The notes below the pieces were generated by a model, which was not told the origin of the DNA, searched no databases, and saw only the letters and a program-made list of their open reading frames with translations. This document shows, one piece after another, positions 12,588 through 25,810 of a DNA stretch of 64,000 nucleotides. Where the stretch lies: positions 620,001-684,000 of the forward strand of contig JAHRBC010000005.1 of the NCBI GenBank assembly GCA_022702545.1, read 5' to 3'. This DNA is from Phycomyces nitens. Its lineage: Eukaryota > Mucoromycota > Mucoromycetes > Mucorales > Phycomycetaceae. Positions within the stretch are counted from its first letter, which is position 1, and each line of letters opens with the position of its first letter. The translations under genes and the position numbers were made by a program.

Positions 12588-14510
12588 TCAAGTATCCTTT
12601 GTCTTTGTGTCCTTGTTTGAGTCTTGTGGGTTTTGAACAAATGTCGACAAACTGGTCACTTCTGGCGATGTATTGTCTACACAATGCATTATTCATACTT
12701 AATACTTAATACTTGATATAAATCATTGCAAGCTACAAACTCACTATAACTATTCAAGAACTCGTCCATATTCACATAGCGTAGACCATCATCCTTTGGG
12801 GAGAATTTGTTTGGATCAAACCCAAGATGTTGTGTCAAGGCATCGATACTGTTGCCGAGTGTATCTGTATCACGGTTGATTGAATGGGTGGCTTCTCCTA
12901 GGTGGTTTGGCTCCATATTTTGGAGCAAAGGCATGATGTCTGGAACACTGGTTGGGATGAGTGGAGTGTTTGATGGCGTATTATTGTATGTTGATGGAGT
13001 AGATGCTGGGCTTTGGGAGAGGTCTGAAGAAGGAGAATGGACTGTATGATATGGTTTTGAATGTTCTGTCGTATTCAGTCCTGATCCACTCATGTTGCTG
13101 TAGTCTACATTCTGGGGTAGACCTGCACTATAGAATGCATCGTTTGTTAATTGACTGAAAAGGGAGGGATTTGTCTGTGCCAGACTAAATAGGCTCTGGA
13201 GGCCTTGTAATTGCTGGACATTAAGAAGGGCTGCAATGTCTGATGGAGATGGCTGGGCAGGTTGGGATGGAAGGTAGCCTAGATAAAAATCGTTCTAAGC
13301 GTCCAGACATGAACCTAGATTAAGAACCTTTTACCTTGAACTGTATGTTGCTGTTTTGTTTGATTATTCAGGGCTATCGCTTCTGCAAGATCCGCAACAG
13401 GACTGTCTGAAGGTGGTACAGGCGGAGATAGGCTTTCGGGAAGTGTGTGCCCAGACGCACTGGACAAAAGTGTCTCTGCATCATACTCAGAGTCTTCTGC
13501 TATACACTCTTCGATCTTATGCTTTGTCGATTTACGTTTGACTTTTGGCCTCAAAGATTCCTCATCGGCTGACTCCTCATTACTGTACTCTGTATTCGCA
13601 TCACCGATCAGATAGCGTCGTTTGCGTGGAATGGAAACCCGTTTCTTCTCACTCGAGAACACAGACGCAAGGAACCTCAAGATCTTGTCGATTGTCTCTT
13701 GGTGCCTTTGGTGCTTTTCTCTTGTTGCTAGATTCTCTTGCCAAAGAACTTGATTGTCGGTCTGGACACTCTTTAGATGGGAGCTGATACTCATCTGGTG
13801 TTTTTTTATGGCTGATATCTCGTCTAGAATATGATTCAAGTCATAATTCCCATGTTCCTTTTCGTCTGCATCCCTTCCCTTCTTTCGGGTTACAAGAAGT
13901 AGTAGATCAGGCTGATTGCGCTGGAAATGAGGATTACTGAATTCCCACTGCTCCGATTCGCCGTCTGCCTGCAGGACGCCTTGCTGGAGATGAGGCACTT
14001 TATGAAATCCATACATATTGAGCTGTCTGACAAAAGATGAAAAATTGCTGTGCTTGAAGAAACGAGGCAAGACTCGTTTAGCAAAATCTTCGTGCCGTGC
14101 AACAATAAAAGACGTGCCGTCAGTAGCCCATCTTATCAAATCGTCTGAGCCTGGGTCCTCAACCATACTACGGAATGACACGTTCAACACTTTATTTTTC
14201 TTTTATATATCTATATCTAGCTTTAATTTATCAGGACCATATTTTGGGTCCTGTGTTGGTCTTACTTGTATAGCTTATTTAAGAACGCTGGTACGTTTTG
14301 CATCTTGGCTCGTTGAGTCTGGTGTGGATTACTGATAACTTGAGTTGTAGAAGACGATAAGGTTGGTGATTCTACTAAAGATTCTACTGATTTTGTTTCA
14401 GATGATGCCTGATTGGTAGAAAATGAATTGCTTCCATTTCCTGTAGGAGACGGAAGAGTGCCCAGGATTCCACTGGACAAAGGGGCAATTGGAGCAGGAG
14501 GGTGGCTCAT
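12588..14510 (-). CDS. HSF1: Heat-shock transcription factor (HSF family)
   Basis: Four exons: 14510-14266, 14167-13335, 13278-12745, 12676-12588 (566 aa). The DNA-binding domain begins near residue 72 (VPAFLNKLYN|MVEDP, made by splicing) and carries the family core FFKHSNFSSFVRQLNMYGFHKV. It would bind nGAAn repeats as a trimer. A basic segment and a heptad-rich HR-A/B trimerisation region (LDEISAIKKHQMSISSHLKSVQ...) follow at about residues 190-245. Next come basic, NLS-like clusters (KKRVSIPRKRRY; RPKVKRKSTKHK) and a Ser/Pro/Gln-rich C-terminal part likely to be the activation domain. Intron 3 uses a GTGAGT donor at 12744; if it is retained, the frame stops 18 codons later with a different tail. 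No perfect heat-shock element was seen just upstream. Confidence 0.95.
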
Positions 14511-17500
14511 TAGACAATCGTGAGATTTAATGTTTTATAAGCTTCTCTGACAAATCCAAGCGTTCCTTTTGTATAATAATATGAATATAAAGAAGCACGA
14601 GGAGCAAGAAAAACAAGTTGAGTTGTTGATCGTAGTCCCAAGATCAACAAAGCTACTTCACTTTGGAACACTTGTGGCTTGCAAGACCCGACCGGTTTTG
14701 GTGGGGATTGTTTCTGGCTTGGCTGTCATAATCGAGTAACATTTAATCTCAACAAGCTCCTTTCAATTGTACTCTTGTTAGAGAGACATCAAAGGATGCT
14801 TGGACCAAATACTCTTGAGCACAAGCCATTGACACCATGACCAAGCATATACACGTCTGTGTATATAGACATGGAAAAAAGAAATACTAGAGATTTTTAT
14901 ACACATAGACATAGGCATAGACATAGACACACACACATGTCTATATGTATATATATATCTTTGGATTCGATTGAATTGGACCATTATATGTTTTGAGTAT
15001 ATCTTTAACCAATTCACAATAATATTATACACATGGATATATTTCTTCAAAAGACTGTAAGCATATTTTTCTTTGTTATTATTATTATTTGTGTTTCACA
15101 GATCTAATCTTGAGCTAAACATCCATTCAAACTACGGAGCCCAGTCCACAAGATGAATTCATAGTTACAAGACAGTTCAACACACCACTTGAGATGAGAA
15201 ATAGCAATTGTAGGCCCAACCATAATCCTATAAAGCGCTTTATATACATACATACCCTAGTGACTTTGGGGGTCGTAACACATCCCCAATAATACCTTTG
15301 TTATTACTTGCAGCCAACTATTCAGTCATTCTATAATAATCCTTGATCTTTCAAGGCTTCCTACAGTACAAAGCTCAAAACATGCACCGGAAAATTCATT
15401 CAGCCTTAATAATAGTATGGTCATTTCTATAGCCGCTTCACGTTGACCCTTATTTTCCTAAAAAAACATCTGCAAACCACTTTGTGATAATCAAGGTTAA
15501 AAGTTTACCAAAACGGACAACCCATAAATTCGGAAGCACACTCTTTCAAGATCACTTGCGATGTTAGGCAATATCCTTTAGCATGCTAAACAGATCATGT
15601 GACAGTAACCTCAAAAAAGCAATTGGCGTACAGTCCATATTTCTCTTTTAGGTGGTACATTATAAATCTTGGTTGGTATTTGGCTACCATTCTATCAATC
15701 ACTAAATTAGAAATAATAATAATATTAATAAGCTCACGTAAAATGGTAATTGTTGTAAAAAAAAAAGGTTCATTTAAAAAACTGCTTATATTTCCAGCCA
15801 ATCGCAACTTTTTGTCTAATCACTACAAAAAAAAGTGGCTAAATCCAACCCAAAAAAGGAAATGTATCTTTATAATATCACAAAGTATAATTACAAATAT
15901 CATGGAAAATTTAAATAGCTAATAAAAATATTCTTATTTAACTGTTTTTCTTTATTAAATAATTCTTCATGAAGTTTACAAATCACTGGAGCTAATCAAA
16001 GTTAATAGGATTATGGTGTCAAACTTTAACTTTGTACGATAGACAGCCAGGAAATGGGCATATATTTGGAATGTTGAAACAAAGGACTGGTAACATTTAC
16101 AAAAAACTGGAGATCCACAAACTTTTACGTGTGACAAAGAAGATAACAGAGACCCCGATACTCGGTGATTTCTTTCAACTCGCAAGTATTGGAAGATAGT
16201 AGAAAGCAAACATAAATAACCAAGTATTTCTTATTTATTTTCTTGAAAAAAAAAGAAGACTTTTAGTTTGTAAAGTTGATTAAATGGTCGATTATTTAAT
16301 CATCAAGTATATATGTCATTTCTACAAAAAATACCATTTTATAGGATCAAGGCTCAATATATATATATATAAAAAGGTATTCCAAGCTTAAAGACTGAAT
16401 ATCAGATGCATATAAAGTATATAAATCTATATATTTTTTTAAAAGAAAAAGTATTTTATTTTTAAAAATTTGGGGAGATTTAGTCTTGCCAGGGGTTCTT
16501 GTCGTGTTTTCTCGCAAGAGAGTTTCCCTGTAGCAAGCGCTTCCTGCCCCACGATGGTGATACGCAGTATATAACATTGCATAAAGTGTACCAACTCATC
16601 GCAGAAGCACGTATGTATTGTCGATTGTTCCGGTCTCGAATGCTATTCCTAGTACCAATTATATTAGACACTAGCCCTTGAAGTGGTGTCTTTTTCACCA
16701 ATAGCACTGATTAATTACCTTTCAGAATATGTATTATTACAACATTATGTGTCAAAAAGCATGCACAGCTTGTACACCGCACATAATCGGAACGCTTTGT
16801 TCCAAGTATTTCCTTGCAAAATATTCGTCTTTTGTAAAGATAAACAATTCTTTACTATATTTCAAATATGTTTTTGACTTGTTAATACTTTATATCAAGG
16901 AAATGGACAAATGTAATACATAGTCTCGAATAATAATACTAATATATAAAACGCCACTTATGTAAGGATAAAGGGCAAGTAGTATACCTTGGTACTAGTA
17001 AAGTAGAATGAATGGACTGGGTGGGGAGGACAGAGGGACAGATAGATGTTTTGAAAAGTGAGAGACTGATTATTGTAGACTTTTGCATTTATATTGATTA
17101 TTTTGGATTTAATGTATGGCTAAATCAACATCACACATAGGAGATGTCATTTTCTGTGGCTAATTACCAACTCCCATAAATAACCTACGCTCTTGGCATT
17201 TATTATATCCGCGCTATATACTCGTACTTGAACACACTTAAAGAGCATATCTATCTCCCTGAACCTTTTATTGTATCCTGATAAGACATTAGTCTTTCTA
17301 ATAATTACTGTTGGTATATTAACTGCGTGCCTTTGAAGACCTATGCAGAGACGCTCATGACTTTAAAAAACTAAATCTAACAACATATTTACAAATGTAA
17401 TTATTTCAAAGAACCACAATCCCTAAAAAAGGTAGTATATGACTTTCAAAGGGTACAAAACGGAGATAAAGGTTCAGAGTCTAGAGTGTTGCAGAAATAC

Positions 17501-20500
17501 CCTTGAGAAATATAGTAAATATAGTCATAGGGTATAAAAGCTAGACAGTGTGATTACTAAATTATACTAAACCATAAGATAAAAAGAGAGACAACTTAAA
17601 ACCTACCATGGATATATTAGCAACACATTCTGCAAATGCTAACTAGTAAAGAACGTTACGGAGACGCAAGGTTTCGGAGAGAACTGAGGAGGGTACAAAG
17701 CAATCTTTTGGAAGTACAACTATTCAACGGCTATGTCAGATATAAATAACGACTCCGTTGAATGATGTTATAAACTAGAACTATGTGGCTCATCAATAAT
17801 GCATATTTTTGACTGGGGTCTCTGAATAGATACAGCCGCTCTTGTATTTGGATTATATGGATTAGGTGGACGATAAGTAGAGCACTGGTCATGCAACATG
17901 AATAAGCTATTTGCAGTGAGCCAATTAATTCTTCAATTGAACCAACAAATCTATTGGTGTCAGCAAGTTCTTTATTTGTGAAGATATTAGGAGTGTTTTT
18001 GTAACACAGGTAATGTGTGGGCTTAAACATCAAGGCTTAACAAGAATTCTTCGACGACTTTTTCCCCAAGTAAGTTTAGCTAGCCATATTGATAAATAAC
18101 TCCTTAGTTTGCTCCCAGATACAGGGTGCCATTATCTTCCCGTGTTACTCGCAAGAACATCTTGGAAAACATTATTTCTACCTGATTTATACAATCCAAT
18201 ACTATTTACTTATATAAAAAACAATTATTTCATTTTTGGTCCAAAATAAAAGGGTCCAAAGATACTCTTGATTACAATCCCAAAAAAAAACTCATAGATC
18301 AAATGTTTGTTTATTGTTTTTTCTGGTACCAAGAGCATGGTTTATATTGGAAATTTTACCTCTTTTGGTTCTTGTACTTTAAACAAATCCCCTATTGATG
18401 AGTTAATACAGCGTTTATTTGTCTTTAATTTTATATATAGCTAGTAAAGGAGGCTTTTTCAATGATACTCTTTAGTTTCTTCTATATTTTTTGAATACAG
18501 TACAGTCTTGATATAATTGTAAATTATGAATATTTTTCAACCAAAAGTAACCTTTTTTATTCAGCCCAAGTAAATACGCGTATTACACCTGTGTTCTGTA
18601 ATCAGCCATGGGAATTTAATTCTCATCATAAGCATAAAAAACCTTCTTTATGGAAAGTAGGATACAAAAGTCTCGCTTTTATTACTTCTAATAGAAAAGT
18701 ATACAGCACTGGACACTTTAAGGAACCCATAAAGTTACGTGTGTAACTTACAAATTCTCAATGATAATTTGCCCTAATTCAAATATGATTGGATATTGAA
18801 AAGCCAGTATTTAAATATAGTCTATAGAATTACATGTTTCTTTACATAAATGTGCATATTGAAATTAGTATATTTTAATAGTTCCACTTTTTTGTTTTAT
18901 TAATCGAAAAATAAATGTCATTGATAATAAGTAAAAAATTAATATCAAATCAAAACAAATAAACGATCGGTGCTACACAATCGATCAAAAAAGAAAGTAT
19001 TGTAAACCTAACCTTTTATCAGAGTAAAAATACTTTTTTATTATTATTATTTCACACTACTACGCCTCAAATTAAAATGTCTGATTATTACCAAAATTAT
19101 AGGAAATGGTTCAAGCTAACGAACAAATGTACATGAAAATATCCAAGGTTCTCATTTGTGATGGCTATAGATCATAGTTTATGTGTTTATAAAACAATCA
19201 GCTGTCATTCTATCTATCATTTTACACTAAGCCAAAATACGCTTTATGATGTTCATTTCCAGATCTAGAATGGAGAATTGAGTAGATTTGAACTATTTAT
19301 TTTCCCCTTATCAGAACTAGATACATAACCGTCGCAGCTCAGACTTCTTTTATCTCGGTTAGATTGGCTTAATACAACTCCAATCCTTGTTGTTTACTAG
19401 ATTGATATATTTTTATACCTTTTATACAAAAAATATTATTTGTAACAGACTTTTATTGGGCTAGGGAGGTGTTTCTGTCTACAAGAAAAAGAGTTTTCTT
19501 TATTATTATAAACATTTATGGGATTCCGTGTATCAAAACACAGGAGTATAACTGTATTTTGGCTGTAAAGTATTTTGAATATGATGTAAAAGACATTTAA
19601 CCGTATCCAAAAGGCCGAGTTTATTACCTTGTTTACATTAAAGTAGTCGTTTCTGTTCACCCGTCTTATACTGAACAGTTTTAAGGAAGAAACGCCATTT
19701 TATATAATCTCTAATATATACATACTGTATTTAAATGCACCAAAGTAGCCATTTGTACGGTATAAGTATAAAGTATACATAGATGTTTCAGATCTTAATT
19801 AAATTTTAAAAACACAGAGTATAAAACATGTAATCAAAAGACAAAAACTCTCACAGTATTTATTCTGTATCAAAAGGTATTTTATTTTATAAAAAGTTCA
19901 AAAATACAATATGGCATAGAAAAGCTTAAAGAGTAATGCTTTCTCTAGACCTTTTTTTTATATATATTTTTCACTATTAAGGTGTACCTAGCAAATAGGC
20001 CGTTTAGCAAGAGAATGTGCTAGAGTACACTCAATTAATAATACAATTTGATGTTTATTTTTGAAAACGCCAAAATAGTTTATTTCACGAGCCAATTTTA
20101 TCTGGTTTATACATGTATTTTATACATTTGACAAAATTCAGTTTACAATTCTAAATGGTAAAAACCGCTAGACATATTTAAGAATTATATATATGCATTT
20201 ACTCTTATAAGCCAAAATTTCGAGGGTGAGTAGGTTACTTAAAATAATAATACTACAAACAGACCCACGGAAGCAAACCAATCGTGTTTGTACTTGTGAA
20301 TAAAAAAAGTTATAGAACAAGATATTATTATAATTACCATGGGAATTTTAACATGCCTTTATTTAGTTTATTTTAATTTACTCCTATACATAGTTCTTCT
20401 TTAGTTAGAAGTACGTTTTTAACCGTGAGCTTAATATCTGTGGTTCATTCTTTTGGGTAAAAAAAAAAAACATCAAAAATACTCACTATTTAAGATACCG

Positions 20501-21415
20501 CTTGCGATTTTGGTCTTGCTTCCCATTTACCTGCATGAATATTCACAATTGTTTTGTCTATATCTTTAATAAAACAGCATTTTCCTGGATAGATCTATTG
20601 AGTGCCATGTAAATATCTGTAATTCTAGTTACAAGTAGTTAGTATGATAACCCATTTTGTAAAAGAGTCTTTTTTTGCCTATTCACTCTTTTTTATTTCT
20701 TTCCTTGTCACACATTTCTTTTTTAGGAGTGTGACAATATCTTAATTAGGAATATTTTACACCAGTGTCTCTGCACGTAGTAACTTTTCTAGATATCCCT
20801 GTCTATTGGTTTTTGTTTGTATGGAGCTCGTGTTTGGCTCTAGTCTATTTTGTATCTGCCTATTGGTTGATATAATCTCACAACTCATTTTACTATTGTT
20901 TTTATCCAAACATCTGTCTAAGATTCTTCTTCAAACACCTTTACCAGTTGAAACAAGTAACATACATCTTGGACACATTATATCAACCATTATTGTCGTT
21001 TAGCTGATCTATTTGTATTCATATTTTCTTATTCCAATAGAGAAAGGGGGTTTCGAGTAGGACGTTAAACCGTCCCACTTGTAACAAATACAATGCTTAC
21101 TTGAAAAGAAATCTTGTTAGTATTATTCTTCATTTCATTGATGACTCTAATGTCTTGAATAATAGTAATAACGAGTGAGAATTATAATTTTACTATATAG
21201 CTCATGTTTACCTTAATTTTTTCAACATCAAAGAAACAATAAAGAGATGAAAATTAATATAGACCGAATAAGGTCTATTATACCAATTAAACCATTTTCC
21301 GCCAGAGACAATTTGGATTTGAGTCTCAGGCGCTTATGACGCAGTAAATGCGGATATGATTATAAGAGAGATAGTGTGTGTGTGTGTGTGGTACACGATC
21401 TACACATTCTTACAA
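14511..21415. other. Large AT-rich gene desert
   Basis: About 6.9 kb with no supported gene. Scattered ORFs of 60-107 codons (for example 15599-15922 + and 17731-18033 -) lack domains, splice logic or codon bias. A slightly GC-richer patch at 16480-16700 has short open frames on both strands but no family I recognise. CA/ATAG simple repeats occur at 14905-14940. No tRNA-like cloverleaf was found by eye. Confidence 0.6.
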
Positions 21416-24094
21416 ATGAATCAACGCGATCGTATTCGACAGCAGAGAGAGAATCTGCCTACGTTTGAGTACAGAGATGAATTGATTGAAGCCATTCGAG
21501 AGTACAGCATCCTTGTTGTGATTGGTGAAACTGGTAAATGAATCTATTATTTGCTTTACTCTAGATTCAACTGACATTTACAATAGGTTCTGGTAAAACA
21601 ACACAGATTCCCCAATACATTCTTGAATCTCTTCCAGACATCAAGAAAATTGGCGTAACACAGCCAAGGTGAGATAAAATATTAAGACATTGAAAAGCAT
21701 GTTCATGTTGAACTTCATATTATCCATAATAGCAGTAAACTTATACTTTTTGTGCCTTGATTAGACGGATTGCCGCAATCACAGGTAATCATCCTTCTCC
21801 ATCATAGATCACTAGCAACAAAACGGAAGAAAGAAAATAAAAAAAAAGAAATAAAAAAAAAGTTTTTTATTACTAGTGGCCAAGCGAGTGAGTGAAGAAC
21901 AAGACGTCAATCTAGGCTCCACAGTAGGATACACTATCCGCTTCGACGATCGCACTAGTACATCAACTAGACTTAAATATATGACAGACGGTATCCTTCT
22001 TCGAGAAGCTACCCAAGATCCGTACCTCAACCAATACTCTGTTGTCATTATTGATGAAGCACACGAACGCACACTTGAGACTGATGTTCTGTTTGGTCTA
22101 TTGAAGCAAACTCATCGGCTTCGTCCAGACCTCAAGATCCTCATCATGTCTGCTACCCTTGATGTCGAAAAGTTCTCCGACTTTTTCGATGAATGTCCTA
22201 TCTTTGAAATCCCAGGTCGTACCTTTCCTGTCGACATCATCTATCCCGAGTCTGCCCAGCGCCTTTCGTCTCTAAAGTCACTCATCGTGGATCAGGCTGT
22301 CGACACCGCATGGCAAATACACACTCAAGAAGCTCCCGGAGACATCCTTGTGTTCTTAACAGGGCAGCATGATATTGAGCGAGCCTGCAAAGCCTTTGAA
22401 GATAAGGAAAGAAAGCTCAACTACAAAAAAGGAGTCAAGTATTACGATGATGGGCACGGTGTAAAAGATGCGGTCATATTCCCGCTCTATGCTAGTCTGG
22501 AGACATTTGACCAAAAGGCAGTATTTGAGCCTTCTAGGGAACATGTACGCAAGGTGGTGTTTGCAACAAATGTTGCACAGGCAAGTAAAAAAAAAAGAAA
22601 GACGATGATAATAATGTAATATATACTAATATATTTTGATAGACTTCCGTAACAATCCCTGGTATCCGTTATGTAGTTGACGCAGGATTTGTAAAGGAAA
22701 AATCCTTTGATCCAAATACAGGCATGGATGCATTGTTGGTAACCGAGATCAGTCAAGCAGCTGCCACCCAGAGAGCAGGTCGAGCAGGCCGGTAAGTAAA
22801 CACATGGTTTAGTGAAACTTGTATATTAACCTAGTGTCTACGTAGAACTGCTCCTGGTAAAGCGTACAGACTCTATGATGAAGACAGTTTTAATCGCATG
22901 CTACCAAACACAATCCCCGAAATTCAACGAAGCAGTTTATTGAGCACCGTACTTTCACTGAAGAAGATGAATATCATTGATGTTCTCAATTTTGAATTCA
23001 TTGATACACCAGAGGAAACACTCGTCAAGAATGCACTGAAACAACTCTACTTGCTTGGTGCGATTAACGATAATGGCAAAATAACTCCAATGGGAGAGAA
23101 GATGAGTAATTTTCCTCTGTCTCCTTCACTGGCACGGGTGTTGGTCAGTTCAGCGGAAGAATATCACTGTAGCCATGAAGTTTTGACTGTGGCAAGCATT
23201 CTTGCTGGCGAGAATGATTTGTTTCGAGCACCAAGTGCAAGAAGCAAGGGCGGTGAAGAAGCAATGGTGAAAGCAGAGGAATGCAAGCTTCGGTTTGCTC
23301 ACCATTCAGGAGATCACATGACGTTTTTAAATGTGTGGCATGAATGGAGACAGCATGGAAAGGACAGGAGATGGTGTAAAGACAACTGGATCAATAGCAA
23401 GGTACTAGAGACTGCCAGCAGCGTCCGATCTCAACTGGCAGATGTCATGGAAAAAATCCGTCTTCCAATTAAGCATGCGCCAAAGATCAAATCCAAGAAC
23501 TCAAAGAGTACCAAGCGTAAGATTGGCCAAGACGAAAGGGGCGAAACCATTGATCCTGTTCCTATATTAAAATCGTTCTTGACCGGATACTTCACCAACA
23601 TTGCCAACAAGGGCGTAAACCGAAGCGTGTTTTCTCATTATTCTCCTGATGAGCATCTGACTGAAGGAATCTCAGCAGACGAAGGGTCGTTTGGAGTACG
23701 GTCAAATGCCTTGGTCGCTCTCCACCTTCACCCTCTCTGTGCCTTTTCAGACATGTTGGATCGGAACAAGATTAAATACGCAGAGCTAGATTGGGTCATG
23801 TATACCCACGTAACATACACCAACAAGGCTGTTATGAAGGGAGTAAGCAAGATTCTTTGGGATTGGGTAAAATCAGGAGAAGGGCAGGAGCGAATCAAGA
23901 AACTGCCCAAGACTAGATTGAATGGAGGAGATGGCCCAAATGTACTGGAAATGGATGACAAGATGAAGGAAGAAAGTGTGGCTGTCATGGATAGTATTTC
24001 TTTACCAGACGATACTCTGATAAAGCAAAAACGTAGAGCTGATGAGATTGAAGCAACCAGACAGAGAGCTTTGGCTAGACGCAAACTTCAATAA
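21416..24094 (+). CDS. DEAH-box RNA helicase, DHX33/Dhr2-like
   Basis: Six exons: 21416-21533, 21587-21668, 21765-21784, 21877-22580, 22643-22791, 22846-24094 (773 aa). Motifs in order: Walker A GETGSGKT (about residue 37, split by intron 1), Ia TQPRRIAA (on the 20-nt exon 3), DEAH (about residue 133), SAT, FLTGQ, ATNVAQTSVTIPG (motif V) and QRAGRAGR (motif VI, split by intron 5). Then come the winged-helix/ratchet region and an OB-fold end with the [11 protein letters not shown] block. DEAH helicases of this group act on pre-ribosomal RNA or RNPs; length and C-terminus are nearest to DHX33/Dhr2, with DHX40 as an alternative. Intron 4 begins with GC (CAG|GCAAGT), required for motif V to read through. 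The C-terminal domain has an insertion ([11 protein letters not shown]...) before the OB fold. Confidence 0.93.
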
Positions 24095-24923
24095 TAATAA
24101 TAATAAAGAAACAAAACAAGTTTGCTAAAGACATTCTGTCTTGTTTCTAAACCAAGTCTACCTAAATCAATGATTCAAATTGGGATTTTTAGGCAAATTT
24201 ACCTCTTTATATTGTAGATAAAGAGAGAGGGGTAAACTCTTTTCAAAATACACATTATACTTTTAAGCTTTGTTATTCTAATACAGTTATATTTTATATA
24301 TTCTTGAAAGTTACGCTCTTCAATCTTACAAGCACAATACACATGTTTCTTATAAAGGTATTGAGCGATTGTAAGTTCTGGCATACTGTTTAAATAATAG
24401 ACATGTCTTTATATTGGCCTTAATATTTATTCAGTAATCGATCCAAGAACTTATTATCAAAAAGAATATCTTGTAGTCTGTATAATAAAAATAGGGCATT
24501 TATCAAATATTGTTTCGTCCCTCTGTTATATATACTTTTTAAAGCCAATAATATATTATTATGAATGATAAAAAGTATACTTTTCACATACTCTCTTCTA
24601 CTAATCCATTGTGTTTTTGTTGATTGAAGAATGTTAATTTAATAGATTGTGTACAAAAAAGTAGGATGGATTAGCATGAGCCTTGGTGATTAGCCAAGTA
24701 CAAATGCGGACTTTATACGTGTTCCATAAATGGTATACAAAAATGGCAGAATCCAAACAAAGTTGCCAAATTGAGTTTTTTTTTCACCGGGTGTGATCCC
24801 AGCCAGGTCGATATTTAAAAAATAAAATATAAACCCGTAAAAGCTTAAATGCCTGTCTCACGTGACCATTGCAAGCCACGCAGCCTCAATGCATGGCTGT
24901 GGTTCTCTTGACTTTGCAACATC
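24095..24923. promoter_or_regulatory. Spacer and promoter upstream of YAF9
   Basis: An 829-bp AT-rich spacer without genes. The E-box TCACGTGAC lies at 24858-24866, 58 bp before the YAF9 start codon, in a short GC-richer patch. The same core occurs upstream of NOT3 and DAO1. Confidence 0.4.
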
Positions 24924-25693
24924 ATGGCCACTGGCACGAAGCGCATCAAGGGCATAAGCATTACACGTCCAATATATTACGGAAATAATGCACTTCCTCT
25001 GACTGGGAAAAAATCCAATGACTCTGACCACACTCATAAATGGACAGTTGCTGTCCGAGGTTTAGGAAATGACGATCTTAGCTATTATATCAAGAAAGTA
25101 ACCTTTAAGCTTCATGAGACCTACCCGAATTCTCTTAGAAGTAAGATATTTTTCTAAAGGTTTAGAACGTCATCTCATCTAATTAATAGCTATTGAGCAG
25201 CCCCCCTTTGAGCTACAAGAGACTGGGTGGGGTGAGTTTGAGATTCTTATCAAGATCCACTTTCACCCTGCAGCAAGTGAGAAGCCAGTCTCACTATATC
25301 ATCACCTACGTCTTCATCCCTATGAAGATGATGTATCTGGTCAACCATGGCCCAAAGAAAAGCCGGTGACGAGTTATTCATATGATGAACTGGTAAGGAA
25401 TCTTGCAGGACAACATCGCACTCACCCATGGATGTTCGATTTTCCAAAAAAAAAAGGTGTTTAATGAGCCTACCGAAGCATTCTATCAAATACTGTCTGA
25501 CAATAATGCGCTTTTGCCCAATCTTCCTGTAAAGAAGTCAAAAGACAGCAACATCCCTCAGTTCAGTGTCCAGATGGAACACGAAGAATTGGACCGGCTG
25601 AATGCTGCCCAGCGTGAGGTTCATTCCCAAACGATGGCTCTAAAACAGCGGATGGTGGCCATGGAGCAAGAAGGTTTCTCTAGCAAGCCTTGA
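24924..25693 (+). CDS. YAF9: YEATS-domain protein YAF9/GAS41
   Basis: Three exons: 24924-25140, 25190-25392, 25457-25693 (218 aa). YAF9 is a shared subunit of the SWR1 and NuA4 chromatin complexes and reads acetylated or crotonylated histone H3. The N-terminal YEATS fold starts with the diagnostic IKGISITRPIYYGN and contains HKWTVAVRG, FKLHETYPNS, PPFELQETGWGEFEI and a FHP block with LYHHLRLHPY. The C-terminal quarter is a helix (EELDRLNAAQREVHSQTMALKQRM) that would form the complex-binding coiled coil. The last intron (25393-25456) ends in an A-rich AAAAAG acceptor; the join EL|VFNEPTEAF matches the family. Stop codons of this gene and the aftiphilin-like gene are 117 bp apart, tail to tail. 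Confidence 0.96.
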
Positions 25694-25810
25694 AAGAAAA
25701 AGAAAAAGTCTATCTTTTTGTTTTGTTTTATATGGTTGCTCAAGGTGGATTTGTACATAAATACCAATGACAAAATAAGAGGGAAATATATAAACAGTTT
25801 AATTGATCCT

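Noticed and set aside
12689..13278. HSF ending at 12689 in a three-exon model
   Set aside because: It requires reading through a consensus GTGAGT donor; the four-exon model uses it with matching phase. Kept only as an intron-retention alternative.
17731..18033. 100-codon minus-strand ORF considered as a retrotransposon fragment
   Set aside because: NKELADTNRF/LIGSL only loosely recall copia RNase H; no aspartates or flanking blocks.
21300..21350. Possible tRNA-like stretch upstream of the DEAH helicase
   Set aside because: GAGTCTCAGGCGC resembles tRNA fragments, but no acceptor stem or T-arm could be paired. No tRNA was found anywhere by eye.
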